Shown: in pieces, positions 27,929-36,199 of the stretch
Position numbering within the stretch: the stretch's first letter is position 1
Layout: every line of letters starts with the position of its first letter
Assembly (NCBI RefSeq): GCF_000730645.1
Contig: NZ_BBIU01000002.1
Coordinates: forward strand, 62,001 to 126,000
Source of the DNA: Pseudomonas parafulva NBRC 16636 = DSM 17004
GTDB lineage: Bacteria; Pseudomonadota; Gammaproteobacteria; Pseudomonadales; Pseudomonadaceae
Direction: 5' to 3'
Length of the DNA: 64,000 nt
Position numbers and translations under genes: made by a program
The notes under the pieces: generated by a model
What the model was told of the DNA's origin: nothing
The model's input: the letters and a program-made list of their open reading frames with translations, nothing else
The model's database searches: none

Positions 27929-28105
27929 GCTGGCCCGGCGGTGCTGAGCCTTGAAGCGCTGCGCGCCCGACGGCGCCCCCGCCCAACGGCGGAGTTTTCT
28001 GGCGATTCATTGACACGCCTCAGGGCATTGCCCGGTAGTGCTCGCGTCTTCGTGTGGGCTATGGTCTTCTGACGCAGTCATTGCGTAACGGAGGATTGGA
28101 CGCTC

Positions 28106-28405
28106 ATGCGAGTCAGGGAACAGACGTATTGGCAATGGGCAGATGCCCATCTTCACAGCCGCTGTCACGATGAGGCGCTTAGTGACGGCACGACGCTGGA
28201 CGTTCAGGTTCGCCTGTCGCGTCTTGGGGCAACACAGCTGTTTATAGGGTTGTACGCCCGCGATGGGCGCGCGTTGGTGGAGGAATATTACCCGGCGCGC
28301 CCTGGTGAAACCATGACCCGCGCCTTGGTATGGGGGGTTGAACGCGCTCGGGCAATGGCCACTGGCGCGTTGCCTGTGCCTACCCCGCGCAAGCGCCGGG
28401 CATGA
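28106..28405 (+). CDS. Hypothetical protein
   Basis: A 99-residue protein with a good ribosome-binding site (ggagga, nine bases before ATG 28106). It is soluble, starts MRVREQTYWQWADAHL and has a basic C-terminus PTPRKRRA. No cysteine pair, membrane segment or motif that I know is visible. Middle residues (VQVRLSRLGATQLFIGLYA, with an EEYYP after it) suggest a small alpha/beta fold. A bidirectional terminator follows at once, so it is transcribed on its own. Function unknown. Confidence 0.7.
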   Translation: MRVREQTYWQWADAHLHSRCHDEALSDGTTLDVQVRLSRLGATQLFIGLYARDGRALVEEYYPARPGETMTRALVWGVERARAMATGALPVPTPRKRRA

Positions 28406-28406
28406 A

Positions 28407-28435
28407 AAAGCCCGGCACCTGTGGCCGGGCTTTCT
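28407..28435. terminator. Bidirectional terminator
   Basis: AAAGCCCGGC (28407-28416) pairs perfectly with GCCGGGCTTT (28424-28433) around seven bases, with A-rich sequence before and TTTCT at the end. It lies between two convergent genes (stops at 28405 and 28449) and can serve both. Confidence 0.9.
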
Positions 28436-28448
28436 GTAGCAAGCCCCT

Positions 28449-28781
28449 TCAGTTCAGCGGTTCGATGACCTTGACTGCTTGCTGCTGGCGAGCAGCGGGC
28501 CATTCTTGCTGCAAGGTCTGCAGTACCCGGCCGACAAACTCCGTGTCGGCGGCAGCCTTCTTGCCGACATAACCCTGACCGCGGCGGTACACCTTGAAGC
28601 GGGCACGCATGCTGGGCAAGTGTTCTTCGAATTCGTCTTCGATGGTATTAGGTGGCAGGCGGTCAAGCCGCACTTCGCCGCTCTGGCTGACCCACAGCAA
28701 ATGGTCATCGAGGCTGTCCTTGCGCAGGGCGAACAGCTCAGCCAATTGATCGATGGTTGGGTTGTCATTCAAGTTCATCAT
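28449..28781 (-). CDS. Hypothetical protein
   Basis: An acidic 110-residue soluble protein beginning MMNLNDNPTIDQLAELFA. Tandem ATGs at 28781 and 28778 follow a GGGGG run that can act as ribosome-binding site; longer readings upstream pass through an unlikely cysteine-rich stretch. The middle contains RDLPPNT-like LDRLPPNTIEDEFEEHLP and the basic YRRGQGYVGKKAA. I recognise no family domain. A perfect 14-bp palindrome lies 36 bases upstream, so it may be repressor-controlled. Confidence 0.65.
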   Translation of the reverse strand: MMNLNDNPTIDQLAELFALRKDSLDDHLLWVSQSGEVRLDRLPPNTIEDEFEEHLPSMRARFKVYRRGQGYVGKKAAADTEFVGRVLQTLQQEWPAARQQQAVKVIEPLN

Positions 28782-29274
28782 AAAGCCCCCATTACCTATT
28801 CTCAGGTGATTTTCACAGTTGGCGCCAACTCGATGTAGCGCATTGACAAGGCTGCTACCGCAGCATCGCAACAGGGGCTTTCTCACGCTGCCTTTTGGAC
28901 AGATCCCTCTCCACGAACGGCCTGCGTTACCGCGCAGGCCGTCTGGAATACCCTTGCCACCGCTCCCGATCAGGGAGACGGCTCAATCATGCACAAGGCG
29001 GATGAACGGCGTCAACCGTTTTGTAGTGATTATTTTAAGGCACTACATTTTTGTCGATTTGTCTGACAAAGGGGATCTGCCGGCCCTCACCAGGCGTGCT
29101 ACAGGCACTTCAGGTGACCAGGTTTACCCATGGCCAGTACAGCTTTGAATGGGTTCGAATCCAAACGCCGATCCGGGTTGTCCGTTGCGCGACACTGCCA
29201 GGGGTTCCGGCGTTAGCAGGGCAGGTCGCAAACCCCTATCCTTCGGCGTTGCACAATGACAAGACGGGAATGTG
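28782..29274. other. Long intergenic region without a gene
   Basis: A 493-base divergent region with no convincing reading frame. It holds a 14-bp palindrome (28817-28830), a hairpin at 28917-28942 (ACGGCCTGCG with CGCAGGCCGT, six-base loop) and a 7-bp inverted repeat at 29022-29047 (TGTAGTG with CACTACA) followed by TTTTTG. The last could end a short transcript reading rightward, so a small RNA here is possible but unproven. Confidence 0.5.
28817..28830. promoter_or_regulatory. Perfect 14-bp palindrome, probable operator
   Basis: AGTTGGCGCCAACT is a perfect palindrome without spacer. On the minus strand it would overlap a -35 region for the small gene starting at 28781 (a GAGAAT-like -10 lies about 18 bases on). 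This geometry is typical of a dimeric repressor. The cognate regulator is unknown. Confidence 0.5.
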
Positions 29275-30267
29275 ATGAAGTACCTGCGTATGCTCTTCGA
29301 CAATTTCACCCTGGCTTTGCTTGGGGTGGTGTTCATTGCCACCGTGCTGCCGTGTTCCGGTGAGGGCGCCGTGTATTTCGGCTGGCTGACCAACCTGGCC
29401 ATCGGGCTGCTGTTTTTCCTGCACGGCGCCAAGCTGTCACGTGAGGCGATCATTGCTGGCGCCGGGCACTGGCGCCTGCACTTGCTGGTGTTTTCCTGCA
29501 CGTTCGTGCTGTTCCCGCTGTTGGGGCTGGCGTTCAAGCCGTTGTTCCTGCCGCTGGTTGGCAATGAACTGTACCTGGGCGTGCTCTACCTGTGCGCACT
29601 GCCGGCGACGGTACAGTCGGCCATTGCCTTCACCTCCCTGGCCCGCGGCAATGTGCCGGCAGCGATCTGCAGCGCGGCCGCTTCAAGCCTGCTGGGTATC
29701 TTCCTGACCCCGTTGCTGGTGATGCTGCTCCTGGGGGCCAGTGGTGACACCGGTTCGGGCCTTGATGCGGTGTTGAAGATCACCCTGCAGCTGTTGGTGC
29801 CGTTCGTGGCAGGGCAGATTGCCCGGCGCTGGATTGGCGCGTGGGTCAAGCGCAACGCTCGCTGGTTGAAGGTGGTGGACCAAGGTTCGATCCTGCTGGT
29901 GGTGTATACCGCCTTCAGCGAGGCGGTGGTCACGGGCCTGTGGCACACCGTGTCGCCGCAGCACCTGGCCGGCCTGTTTGCGGTCTGCGGCATCTTGCTG
30001 GCGGTGGTGTTGCTGGGTACCCACGTGCTGGGCAAGCTGCTGGGCTTCAACTTGGAGGACCGGATCACCATCCTGTTCGCAGGCTCGAAAAAAAGCCTGG
30101 CCACCGGTGTGCCCATGGCCCAGGTGTTGTTCGTGGGCAGCGGGATTGGTGCGATGATCCTGCCGTTGATGCTGTTCCATCAGATTCAGCTGATGGTGTG
30201 CGCGGTGCTGGCGCAACGTTACGCCAGCAGGGCCCATGAGCCACAGGATGTGCAGGCTGCGTCCTGA
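29275..30267 (+). CDS. SBF-like sodium/solute symporter (YfeH type)
   Basis: Membrane protein of 330 residues with about ten helices, matching the SBF-like (bile acid:sodium symporter fold) YfeH group. Features are GLLFFLHGAKLSREAI in helix 2-3, YLCALPATVQSAIAFTSLARGN and GSKKSLATGVPMAQVLF, which holds the discontinuous helix typical of the fold. GTG 29272 directly precedes ATG 29275; the ATG is chosen. The substrate is not known for this subgroup. It is convergent with the Xre/cupin regulator gene. Confidence 0.85.
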   Translation: MKYLRMLFDNFTLALLGVVFIATVLPCSGEGAVYFGWLTNLAIGLLFFLHGAKLSREAIIAGAGHWRLHLLVFSCTFVLFPLLGLAFKPLFLPLVGNELYLGVLYLCALPATVQSAIAFTSLARGNVPAAICSAAASSLLGIFLTPLLVMLLLGASGDTGSGLDAVLKITLQLLVPFVAGQIARRWIGAWVKRNARWLKVVDQGSILLVVYTAFSEAVVTGLWHTVSPQHLAGLFAVCGILLAVVLLGTHVLGKLLGFNLEDRITILFAGSKKSLATGVPMAQVLFVGSGIGAMILPLMLFHQIQLMVCAVLAQRYASRAHEPQDVQAAS

Positions 30268-30275
30268 CGAGGCGT

Positions 30276-30297
30276 GCGGCCCTCGCTCGAGGGCCGC
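30276..30297. terminator. Hairpin between convergent genes
   Basis: GCGGCCCTCG (30276-30285) and CGAGGGCCGC (30288-30297) are perfect 10-base arms. It lies between the stops of the SBF-type gene (30267) and the regulator gene (30307). The stem is strong but no T-tract flanks it on either side. Confidence 0.55.
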
Positions 30298-30306
30298 TGG
30301 GCCGGC

Positions 30307-30852
30307 TTAAAAGTTGGCGGGTGTATTGGCGCTGATGATCTCGGCCTCGTCCGGGCCGATGTTCTTGAAGCTGTGGGGCAGGGTGGTGGGAATGTAATAA
30401 CCATCGCCCGAGCTGAGTACACTCACCTGGCCATCGACCCACAGTTCCACGGTACCCCGGGTAACCAGGCCACACTCTTCGCCTTCGGCATGCACGATCG
30501 GCTCGCCCGAATCGGCACCGGGGGCATACAGCTCGCGCAGCATGCGCATCTGCCGGCCCTCGACACTGGCCCCTACCAGCAACATACGCAGCCCGTTGCG
30601 CCCCAGGTCTGGCTGCTCACCCGCCCGGAACACATAGCGCTCCTCGCGCACGGGTTCATCGAAGCTGAAGAACTCTGCCAGGCTCATGGGGATGCCTTCC
30701 AGCAGCTTCTTCAACGAGCTGACCGAGGGGCTCACACGATTTTGCTCGATTTGCGAAATGGTCGAGTTGGTCAGCCCGCTGCGGCGCGCCAGCTCACGCT
30801 GGGAGAGGTTGTTGCGTTCACGCACCAGTTTGAGTCGTGTCCCCGTGTCCAT
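30307..30852 (-). CDS. Xre-family regulator with cupin domain (PuuR-like)
   Basis: Transcription regulator of 181 residues. An N-terminal helix-turn-helix (LVRERNNLSQRELARRSGL, residues 9-27, then NSTISQIEQ) is followed by a C-terminal cupin sensor domain (about 105-178, with GEECGLVTRGTVELWVDG and GDGYYIPTTLPHSFKN). This is the PuuR-type architecture, where regulators of polyamine or amine catabolism are common. No puu genes are adjacent; the MFS pump gene lies upstream on the same strand. The target is unknown. Confidence 0.9.
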   Translation of the reverse strand: MDTGTRLKLVRERNNLSQRELARRSGLTNSTISQIEQNRVSPSVSSLKKLLEGIPMSLAEFFSFDEPVREERYVFRAGEQPDLGRNGLRMLLVGASVEGRQMRMLRELYAPGADSGEPIVHAEGEECGLVTRGTVELWVDGQVSVLSSGDGYYIPTTLPHSFKNIGPDEAEIISANTPANF

Positions 30853-30932
30853 AGCCGCCTTGTAATCAGAGGTGTCAAGAATAATGAGCGACGCGCATTA
30901 AAACACACTCTGAGGGCACACGCGCAGTGCAT

Positions 30933-32138
30933 CTAGGCGTGCCTGGCCCGAGGCATCGGCCACAGCCCCACCAGCAGCAGCAACAGCGCCACCATCACAA
31001 AAGGCAGCCGTGGGTCCAGTGCGTACACCAGCGTACCTGCCAGTGGGCCAAGCACTGCCCCCATGCCCTGTGCAGCGCCCACCGAGCCTGCCGTAGCGCC
31101 TTGCTCCGAGGCCTGCATGGCATTGGCCGCCAACGCTGAAAATGCCGGGAATACAAAGCCCATGCCAGCAGCGGCCACGAAGTAGCAAGCCCACAGCCAA
31201 GGCGCTGTGGTCGCCAGCGCGCCGGCCGCAAAACCAAGGGCCGAAACGGTTGCACCCACCTGGATCATTTTCAGTGGCGGCCATTGCAGCTGCCGCAACA
31301 GGACCTGGGCCAGTATCAGTGCCACACCCACCGTGGTCAGTGCGATACCTGCCGCCTGGGCGGCTTCGGCTGCTGCCAGGTGCAAGCGATCCAGCGCGAA
31401 AAAGCCAACCACGATCTGTGACACGGTAACGCTGAACATGGCACTGAACGCGACCAGCAGGGGGCGCCGCAGGCGCCGGTCGCTCAACTTGACCGGGCTG
31501 GGCGCGTGGCCCTGGGCCGGTGCATGGGGCTTGAGGTTGAACAACAGCACCAGAAACGCCAATGCCGGCAGCACCGACATGACGTGCAGTGGCAGGCTCA
31601 GGCTGTGACGGGCCAGCAGCGCCGCGAGTGCCGGGCCTACCACCAGGCCAACCGCATTGGCCGCCCCCAGCGATGCCATGGCCCGTGCCCGACGCTGGGG
31701 TTCGATATGGTCAGCGATCAGTGCGTTGCAACCCACCGGGACCGCGGCGTAGAACGCCCCGATGCAGCCGCGGGCAAGCATGAGGCCGATGAACGCCAGT
31801 GTCGGGCCTGGCAACCAGCGCAAGGCCCCCTCGACGAACAGGCACAACACCCAGTACGCCAGGGTAAAGCCTGCGCTGCCCAGCAACAGCACACGCCAAC
31901 GGCCCAGGCGGTCTGCTGCGCGGCCCCACGGCCGCGCCAGCAGCACCCAGACAACGCCCGCCACCGTCACCGCGGCGCCCGCCTGCCAGGTGGCGAGCCC
32001 CAACTGGCGTGCCAGCGGGCCTACCAGCACGACGAAGGCCATCATCGACATGGTGCAGGCCAGGTTGGCCAGTAGCAGTGGGCGGAGGTCCAGGGTGCTT
32101 GCGGCAGCTGGGGAGGCAGTGTCCTTTGCAGCGATCAT
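30933..32138 (-). CDS. MFS transporter
   Basis: Major facilitator protein of 401 residues with about 12 helices, resembling multidrug or TetA-type drug:H+ antiporters (DHA1). Loop 2-3 contains RPWGRAADRLGRWRV, the family A motif, and helix 5 the motif-C-like GLVVGPALAALLA. ATG 32138 is used. It lies 80 bases upstream of the Xre/cupin regulator and in the same direction, so the two may be one unit. The substrate cannot be predicted. Confidence 0.85.
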   Translation of the reverse strand: MIAAKDTASPAAASTLDLRPLLLANLACTMSMMAFVVLVGPLARQLGLATWQAGAAVTVAGVVWVLLARPWGRAADRLGRWRVLLLGSAGFTLAYWVLCLFVEGALRWLPGPTLAFIGLMLARGCIGAFYAAVPVGCNALIADHIEPQRRARAMASLGAANAVGLVVGPALAALLARHSLSLPLHVMSVLPALAFLVLLFNLKPHAPAQGHAPSPVKLSDRRLRRPLLVAFSAMFSVTVSQIVVGFFALDRLHLAAAEAAQAAGIALTTVGVALILAQVLLRQLQWPPLKMIQVGATVSALGFAAGALATTAPWLWACYFVAAAGMGFVFPAFSALAANAMQASEQGATAGSVGAAQGMGAVLGPLAGTLVYALDPRLPFVMVALLLLLVGLWPMPRARHA

Positions 32139-32176
32139 GGCGAAGTCCAGGCAGTGCAGATAAGAGGCCGACGATA

Positions 32177-32755
32177 TTAGTAAGAACCATTATCGGCTGT
32201 CGAACCCTTTGCAGCGCCCCCTGGGCCCCGGCGGCGCAGAGGCCCGGGCCACATGCTGCGCATCACGCCATCGCGGCGTACCCATGCGTGCATCAGCGCG
32301 GCACCCACATGCACCAGCACCGTGGCGAACAGCAGGTAACCTGCCCAGCCGTGGGCCTGGCGCAGCACCGCATACAGTTGCAGGTCATGCGGGGCGATTG
32401 CGGGCAGGCCCAGCGGGCGCGGGTAGCCCCCGGCGGACAACATGGCCCAGCCCAGCAGCGGCATGGCCAGCATCAACCCGTACAGCACCCAATGCGATGC
32501 CGCGGCTGCCCAGCGCTGCAGCAGCGGCAGGTCACGAGGCAGTGGCGGGTGCGGCAGGCTCAGCCGCAGGATGATACGCACGATCACCAGCACCAGCAGC
32601 GCAAGGCCTGTCGCCTTGTGCAGGCTGACCAGCACAGGGTGGCGTACGGACAGGTCCCCGACCATGCTGACACCGATGAACAACATCACCAGGATCATCA
32701 CGGCCATCATCCAGTGCAGCAGGCGAGCAAGTGGGTGGAAGGCGGTGGGTTTCAT
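32177..32755 (-). CDS. Cytochrome b561 family protein
   Basis: Di-heme-type membrane cytochrome b561 of 192 residues with four helices. The heme-ligand histidines are visible in FHPLARLLHWMMA, SLHKATGLALL, AAASHWVLYGLM and QAHGWAGYLLFATVLVHVGAALMH. Such proteins pass electrons from quinol to periplasmic partners. Its ATG overlaps the stop of the peroxidase gene (32752-32755), so the two are translated together, and it may supply electrons to the peroxidase. The pair is common next to ECF sigma genes. Confidence 0.9.
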   Translation of the reverse strand: MKPTAFHPLARLLHWMMAVMILVMLFIGVSMVGDLSVRHPVLVSLHKATGLALLVLVIVRIILRLSLPHPPLPRDLPLLQRWAAAASHWVLYGLMLAMPLLGWAMLSAGGYPRPLGLPAIAPHDLQLYAVLRQAHGWAGYLLFATVLVHVGAALMHAWVRRDGVMRSMWPGPLRRRGPGGAAKGSTADNGSY

Positions 32756-33798
32756 GGCTGGGCTCCGGTGTTGAGGGACTCGCGGCTACGGCGGTTGAAC
32801 GACTCCGAATAGGCCGCCGAGCGTGCCGCAAGAATCGGGTCCGCGCTCGGTTTTATGCCTTTCGGCAGAATCAACGGATCGAAGTTGAGGTCACGGCAGG
32901 CCCCCTGCTCGGGGGCGTCCACGCCCTGTAGCACCAGGGTGCCAGCATTCACGCTGGGCCTGTCGGCAGGCCAGGGTTTGGCAGGGTCGTCCACAGCATC
33001 ACCGGGCTCTGCCAATACCAGGCGCAGCGTCCAGCGCAACGGGCCTTTGGCCAGGCGTGCCTGCAAGTCGTGCTGCAGGAACAGCTTGTCATCCACCTGG
33101 GGCGGCAGTGCCGCGAAAGGGCTCTGGGGTTCGAGCTGCCAGCGCACCGGGTGCTCACCCCCTTTGGCGTCAATCAGGCGAAAGGCATTGATGCTGTGGT
33201 AGGCGGTGCTGGCAAAACTGTCGCTAGGTTTGTACCCCGCAGCCCACTGGCGAAACGGCGCACTTTCGGGGTGTGCGGCGAAGAACGCCTGGACTTTGGC
33301 CGGGTCTGGCTTGCCGGTTGCAGGGTCCGGTGTGTTGGCCAGCACCTGCTCGTAGAACGCTTCGGCTGTGCTCACTGCGAGCACTGGCGGGTTGTTCATG
33401 CCGGTGCGCCAGACCTGGCCATCGTCGGTGGATAGCTGGATCGCCAGGCTGCGCACGGGGATGGCGGTGTCGGGTGCGAACGGGTTTGCACCGCCAATGG
33501 CGAAGCGGCCGATCACCGGTACCTGGGGCTGGGTGAACGCGCGGGCGGTGGACAGGCTTGCAGCCTGCCCGCTGGGTTCGAAGTAGCCGCTCACGCAAAG
33601 GCCCTTGGCGTGGTTCTTGCGGTAGCCAGCGTAGTGCCCAGCTTGCGCCTCGAAGGTGTCGATGATGCGCTGGGGCGTCAGCGCTGGCGTGCCGAGCCAG
33701 CCGGCCGCGTAGGCGAAGCCTGCGCCTGCGGCCAGCATCACGGCGCCAATGGCGGCGAAGCGCAAGGCTTTTGCCGGTCCGTGCAAAGGTGCGTTCAT
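32752..33798 (-). CDS. Membrane-anchored catalase-family peroxidase
   Basis: Small heme catalase-related peroxidase (SrpA-like) of 348 residues. An N-terminal helix (about 12-33, ALRFAAIGAVMLAAGAGF) probably anchors it on the periplasmic side. The catalase core then starts TPQRIIDTFEAQAGHYAGYRKNHAKG, carrying the distal His, with NNPP- and heme-ligand regions; the proximal Tyr lies in ARSAAYSESF. Length is much shorter than a full catalase. ATG 33798 is chosen; a longer frame exists but runs through the sigma gene region. It is divergent from an ECF sigma gene and sits 33 bases downstream of an ECF-type promoter. Confidence 0.9.
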   Translation of the reverse strand: MNAPLHGPAKALRFAAIGAVMLAAGAGFAYAAGWLGTPALTPQRIIDTFEAQAGHYAGYRKNHAKGLCVSGYFEPSGQAASLSTARAFTQPQVPVIGRFAIGGANPFAPDTAIPVRSLAIQLSTDDGQVWRTGMNNPPVLAVSTAEAFYEQVLANTPDPATGKPDPAKVQAFFAAHPESAPFRQWAAGYKPSDSFASTAYHSINAFRLIDAKGGEHPVRWQLEPQSPFAALPPQVDDKLFLQHDLQARLAKGPLRWTLRLVLAEPGDAVDDPAKPWPADRPSVNAGTLVLQGVDAPEQGACRDLNFDPLILPKGIKPSADPILAARSAAYSESFNRRSRESLNTGAQP

Positions 33799-33830
33799 GA
33801 GGGCATCCGGTTCAGTGAAGATGCCGGTAC

Positions 33831-33855
33831 GACGGTGATGGCAAAAATTTATTCC
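33831..33855 (-). promoter_or_regulatory. Candidate ECF promoter of the catalase-b561 operon
   Basis: Reading leftward, GGAAT (33855-33851) is followed after exactly 16 bases by CGTCG (33834-33830). GGAAT/GGAAC-N16-CGTC is the usual form of ECF sigma promoters. The catalase ATG is 33 bases further on. Its -35 element is one arm of an inverted repeat shared with the promoter facing the other way. Confidence 0.7.
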
Positions 33856-33862
33856 CTGATCA

Positions 33863-33888
33863 GGAATAGTTTTTTCCGCCAGGCGTCT
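33863..33888 (+). promoter_or_regulatory. Candidate autoregulated ECF promoter of the sigma operon
   Basis: GGAAT (33863-33867), then 16 bases, then CGTCT (33884-33888), about 40 bases before the sigma factor ATG. It mirrors the leftward promoter exactly in sequence and spacing, as expected if the same sigma factor reads both. The two GGAAT elements are arms of ATTCC-N7-GGAAT (33851-33867). Confidence 0.7.
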
Positions 33889-33927
33889 GTTCTCTACACT
33901 CACAGCCTTTAGGGCCGGACCATAGCC

Positions 33928-34449
33928 ATGCAGGACCTGGACGACCATCAGTGGCGCCAACTGCTTGCCCGCCTGCGGCGCTTTGCCGTGTGGCTGACCC
34001 GCGACCCCGGCAGCGCCGACGACCTGGTCCAGGCCACCGTCGAGCGCGCCCTCAGCCGTCGCCAGCAACAGCGCGACGGCGAAGCCCTGCGCGCCTGGCT
34101 GTTCACCATCCTTTATCGGCTGTTCCTCGACGGCAAGCGCCGGGATCGCCTGCATGCGCGCTGGCTGGCCTGGTTCGGGCGCGCTGAGCCGGACGCCGAG
34201 CCTGTGGGTGACAATCTGGAGGACATCGTCCTGGCCCAGGCCGACCTGCAGGCCTTCGCCCAGCTCAAGGACGAGCAGCGCGCGCTGTTGCTGCTGGTCA
34301 GCATTGAAGGGTTGAGCTACAAGGAAGCCGCCCAAGCCCTGGGCATCCCCATTGGAACCGTGATGTCGCGCCTGTCGCGCGCGCGCACCGCCTTGCGTGA
34401 ACTTACCGAAGGCGCCCCCCAGCCACCGGCATTGCGGAGACTGAAATGA
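33928..34449 (+). CDS. ECF-type RNA polymerase sigma factor
   Basis: Sigma-70 family ECF factor of 173 residues. Region 2 spans about 10-75 (RFAVWLTRDPGSADDLVQATVERAL, LRAWLFTILYRLFLDGKR) and region 4 about 112-160 (LLLLVSIEGLSYKEAAQALGIPIGTVMSRLSRARTALR). No C-terminal extension is present. The stop overlaps the downstream anti-sigma gene by four bases (ATGA). Two ECF-type promoters in the upstream intergenic region suggest it drives itself and the catalase-b561 operon. An oxidative signal is likely, but this is inference. Confidence 0.95.
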   Translation: MQDLDDHQWRQLLARLRRFAVWLTRDPGSADDLVQATVERALSRRQQQRDGEALRAWLFTILYRLFLDGKRRDRLHARWLAWFGRAEPDAEPVGDNLEDIVLAQADLQAFAQLKDEQRALLLLVSIEGLSYKEAAQALGIPIGTVMSRLSRARTALRELTEGAPQPPALRRLK

Positions 34450-35198
34450 CCCGCCTGATCCCCAGCGAAGACGAACTGCACGCTTATGTCGACGACCGGC
34501 TTGACGCAGTGCGCAGGGCCGAAGTGCAAGCCTGGCTGGCCAGCAACCCGCAGGCTGCCGAACGCGTGGAAGGTTGGCGCGCCGATGCCCGTCGCCTGCG
34601 CGCAGCACTGGCCGGTTACGCCGAGCCTAACGCGGGCACCCCCGTTAACCGGCAGCACCTGCTGCGCCAGGCGCGGCAACGCCGGCAGCGACGTTGGGCC
34701 GCTGCTGCAATGGTGGTGATGGCGCTGGGTGTTGGCGGCCTGGGCGGTTGGCACGTGCGTGACGTGTCACTTGCCCGCGCAGATTTGCCCATGGCCGACG
34801 CCGTGCAGGCCCACCGGTTGTTTGCAGGCAGCCAAGTGCTGGACATTCAGGCCCGCGACGCAGAGCAGATGCGTGGCTGGTTGCAGCGGCACTTCAGCCA
34901 GGTAGGCCAGCTGCCAGACCTGAGCGGCTATGGTTTCACCCCGGTCGGCGCCCGTTTGCTCAGCAATGAGCAGGGGCCGGCTGCACTGCTGGTGTTCGAG
35001 GACGGCAGCGGCCGACGTATCAGCCTGTTTCTGCGTTCACCCGGCGAGCATTACCGCCGCATGCCGACCGGGCAGCGGGTCGACGGCCCACTGGAGGCCC
35101 GCTACTGGTCGCACGGGGCGTACAACTTTGCGTTGGTCAGCCAGGCAGACGACAGGCGCGGGGCCGGGGTAGGAGAGGCCCTGCGCCTGGGCTTGTAG
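34446..35198 (+). CDS. Anti-sigma factor, transmembrane
   Basis: Protein of 250 residues with an N-terminal cytoplasmic anti-sigma-like domain (EDELHAYVDDRLDAVRRAEV), one membrane helix (about 78-97, WAAAAMVVMALGVGGLGGWHV) and a periplasmic domain of about 150 residues. The zinc motif (H-x3-C-x2-C) of ZAS anti-sigma factors is absent, since the N-terminal domain has no cysteine. The periplasmic part presumably senses a stress. Overlap with the sigma gene and the shared operon support the call. Confidence 0.85.
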   Translation: MTRLIPSEDELHAYVDDRLDAVRRAEVQAWLASNPQAAERVEGWRADARRLRAALAGYAEPNAGTPVNRQHLLRQARQRRQRRWAAAAMVVMALGVGGLGGWHVRDVSLARADLPMADAVQAHRLFAGSQVLDIQARDAEQMRGWLQRHFSQVGQLPDLSGYGFTPVGARLLSNEQGPAALLVFEDGSGRRISLFLRSPGEHYRRMPTGQRVDGPLEARYWSHGAYNFALVSQADDRRGAGVGEALRLGL

Positions 35199-35224
35199 CA
35201 GCGCCCTGCCAGGGCACGGGCTGA

Positions 35225-36037
35225 TCAGCTGAGCTCAAGCCAGATCGGCGCATGGTCCGACGGCTTTTCCATCCCCCGCAGGTCATAGTCCACACCCGCC
35301 GCCTTCAGCCGTGGCACCAACTGCTGCGAGGCCATGATCAGGTCGATGCGCAAGCCGCGCTTGGGCTCGTCCTCAAACCCACGGCTGCGGTAGTCGAACC
35401 AGCTGAAACGGTCGTTCACCTCAGGGTGTAGGTGGCGGAAGCTGTCCACCAGCCCCCACCCTTTTAGGCGTTCCATCCACTCGCGCTCTTCTGGCAGGAA
35501 GCTGCACTTGCCGGTCTTGAGCCAGCGCTTGGCGTTGTCCGGGCCAATGCCAATGTCGCAGTCCTGGGGCGAGATGTTCATGTCGCCCATCACCAGCACC
35601 GGCTGGTCCTGCTGGAACTGGCTTTCTAGCAGCGCCTGCAGGTCTGCATAGAAGCGCTGCTTGGCTGGGAACTTGGTCGGGTGGTCGCGGCTTTCACCCT
35701 GCGGGAAGTAGCCGTTCATGATGGTGATCGGGTTGCCTTGGGCGTCGGCGAAGGTACCCCAGATAAAGCGGCGCTGGGCGTCTTCTTCATCGGTGGCGAA
35801 ACCCTTGTGCAGGCTCAGTGGCGCCTGGCGCGACAGCAGCGCCACGCCGTAATGACCCTTCTGCCCATGGTAGTGCACGTGATAGCCCAGGGCCTGCACG
35901 TCTGCGAGCGGGAACTGCTCGTCGCTGACTTTGGTTTCCTGCAGGCCGATTACATCCGGCTGATGCTTTTCGATGAGTGCGGCAAGCTGGTGTGGGCGTG
36001 CGCGCAGGCCGTTGATGTTGAAACAGACGATCTTCAT
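35225..36037 (-). CDS. xthA: Exodeoxyribonuclease III XthA
   Basis: Apurinic endonuclease / exonuclease III of 270 residues for base-excision repair. EEP-fold catalytic residues are visible: Asn7 and Asn9 (CFNINGLRA), Glu34 (LQETKV), Tyr and Asp in the middle (GDMNISP), and Asp/His near the C-terminus ([12 protein letters not shown]). Length is typical. It is convergent with the anti-sigma gene, 26 bases away, and no link to it is implied. Confidence 0.95.
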   Translation of the reverse strand: MKIVCFNINGLRARPHQLAALIEKHQPDVIGLQETKVSDEQFPLADVQALGYHVHYHGQKGHYGVALLSRQAPLSLHKGFATDEEDAQRRFIWGTFADAQGNPITIMNGYFPQGESRDHPTKFPAKQRFYADLQALLESQFQQDQPVLVMGDMNISPQDCDIGIGPDNAKRWLKTGKCSFLPEEREWMERLKGWGLVDSFRHLHPEVNDRFSWFDYRSRGFEDEPKRGLRIDLIMASQQLVPRLKAAGVDYDLRGMEKPSDHAPIWLELS

Positions 36038-36199
36038 GGCAAGACGATCCCGGTAAAACGCGCGATGCTAGCGGACATCGCTGTGCATCACCAGCGTGGC
36101 GGCTTCGGGGTGTGGCTGCTAACGTGCGTTGCCAGGTGAACGATGCCCGGCGTAGCGCCTCCAAGGCACAGTACGCCCATTCCAGGAGGTCTGCCCGCA

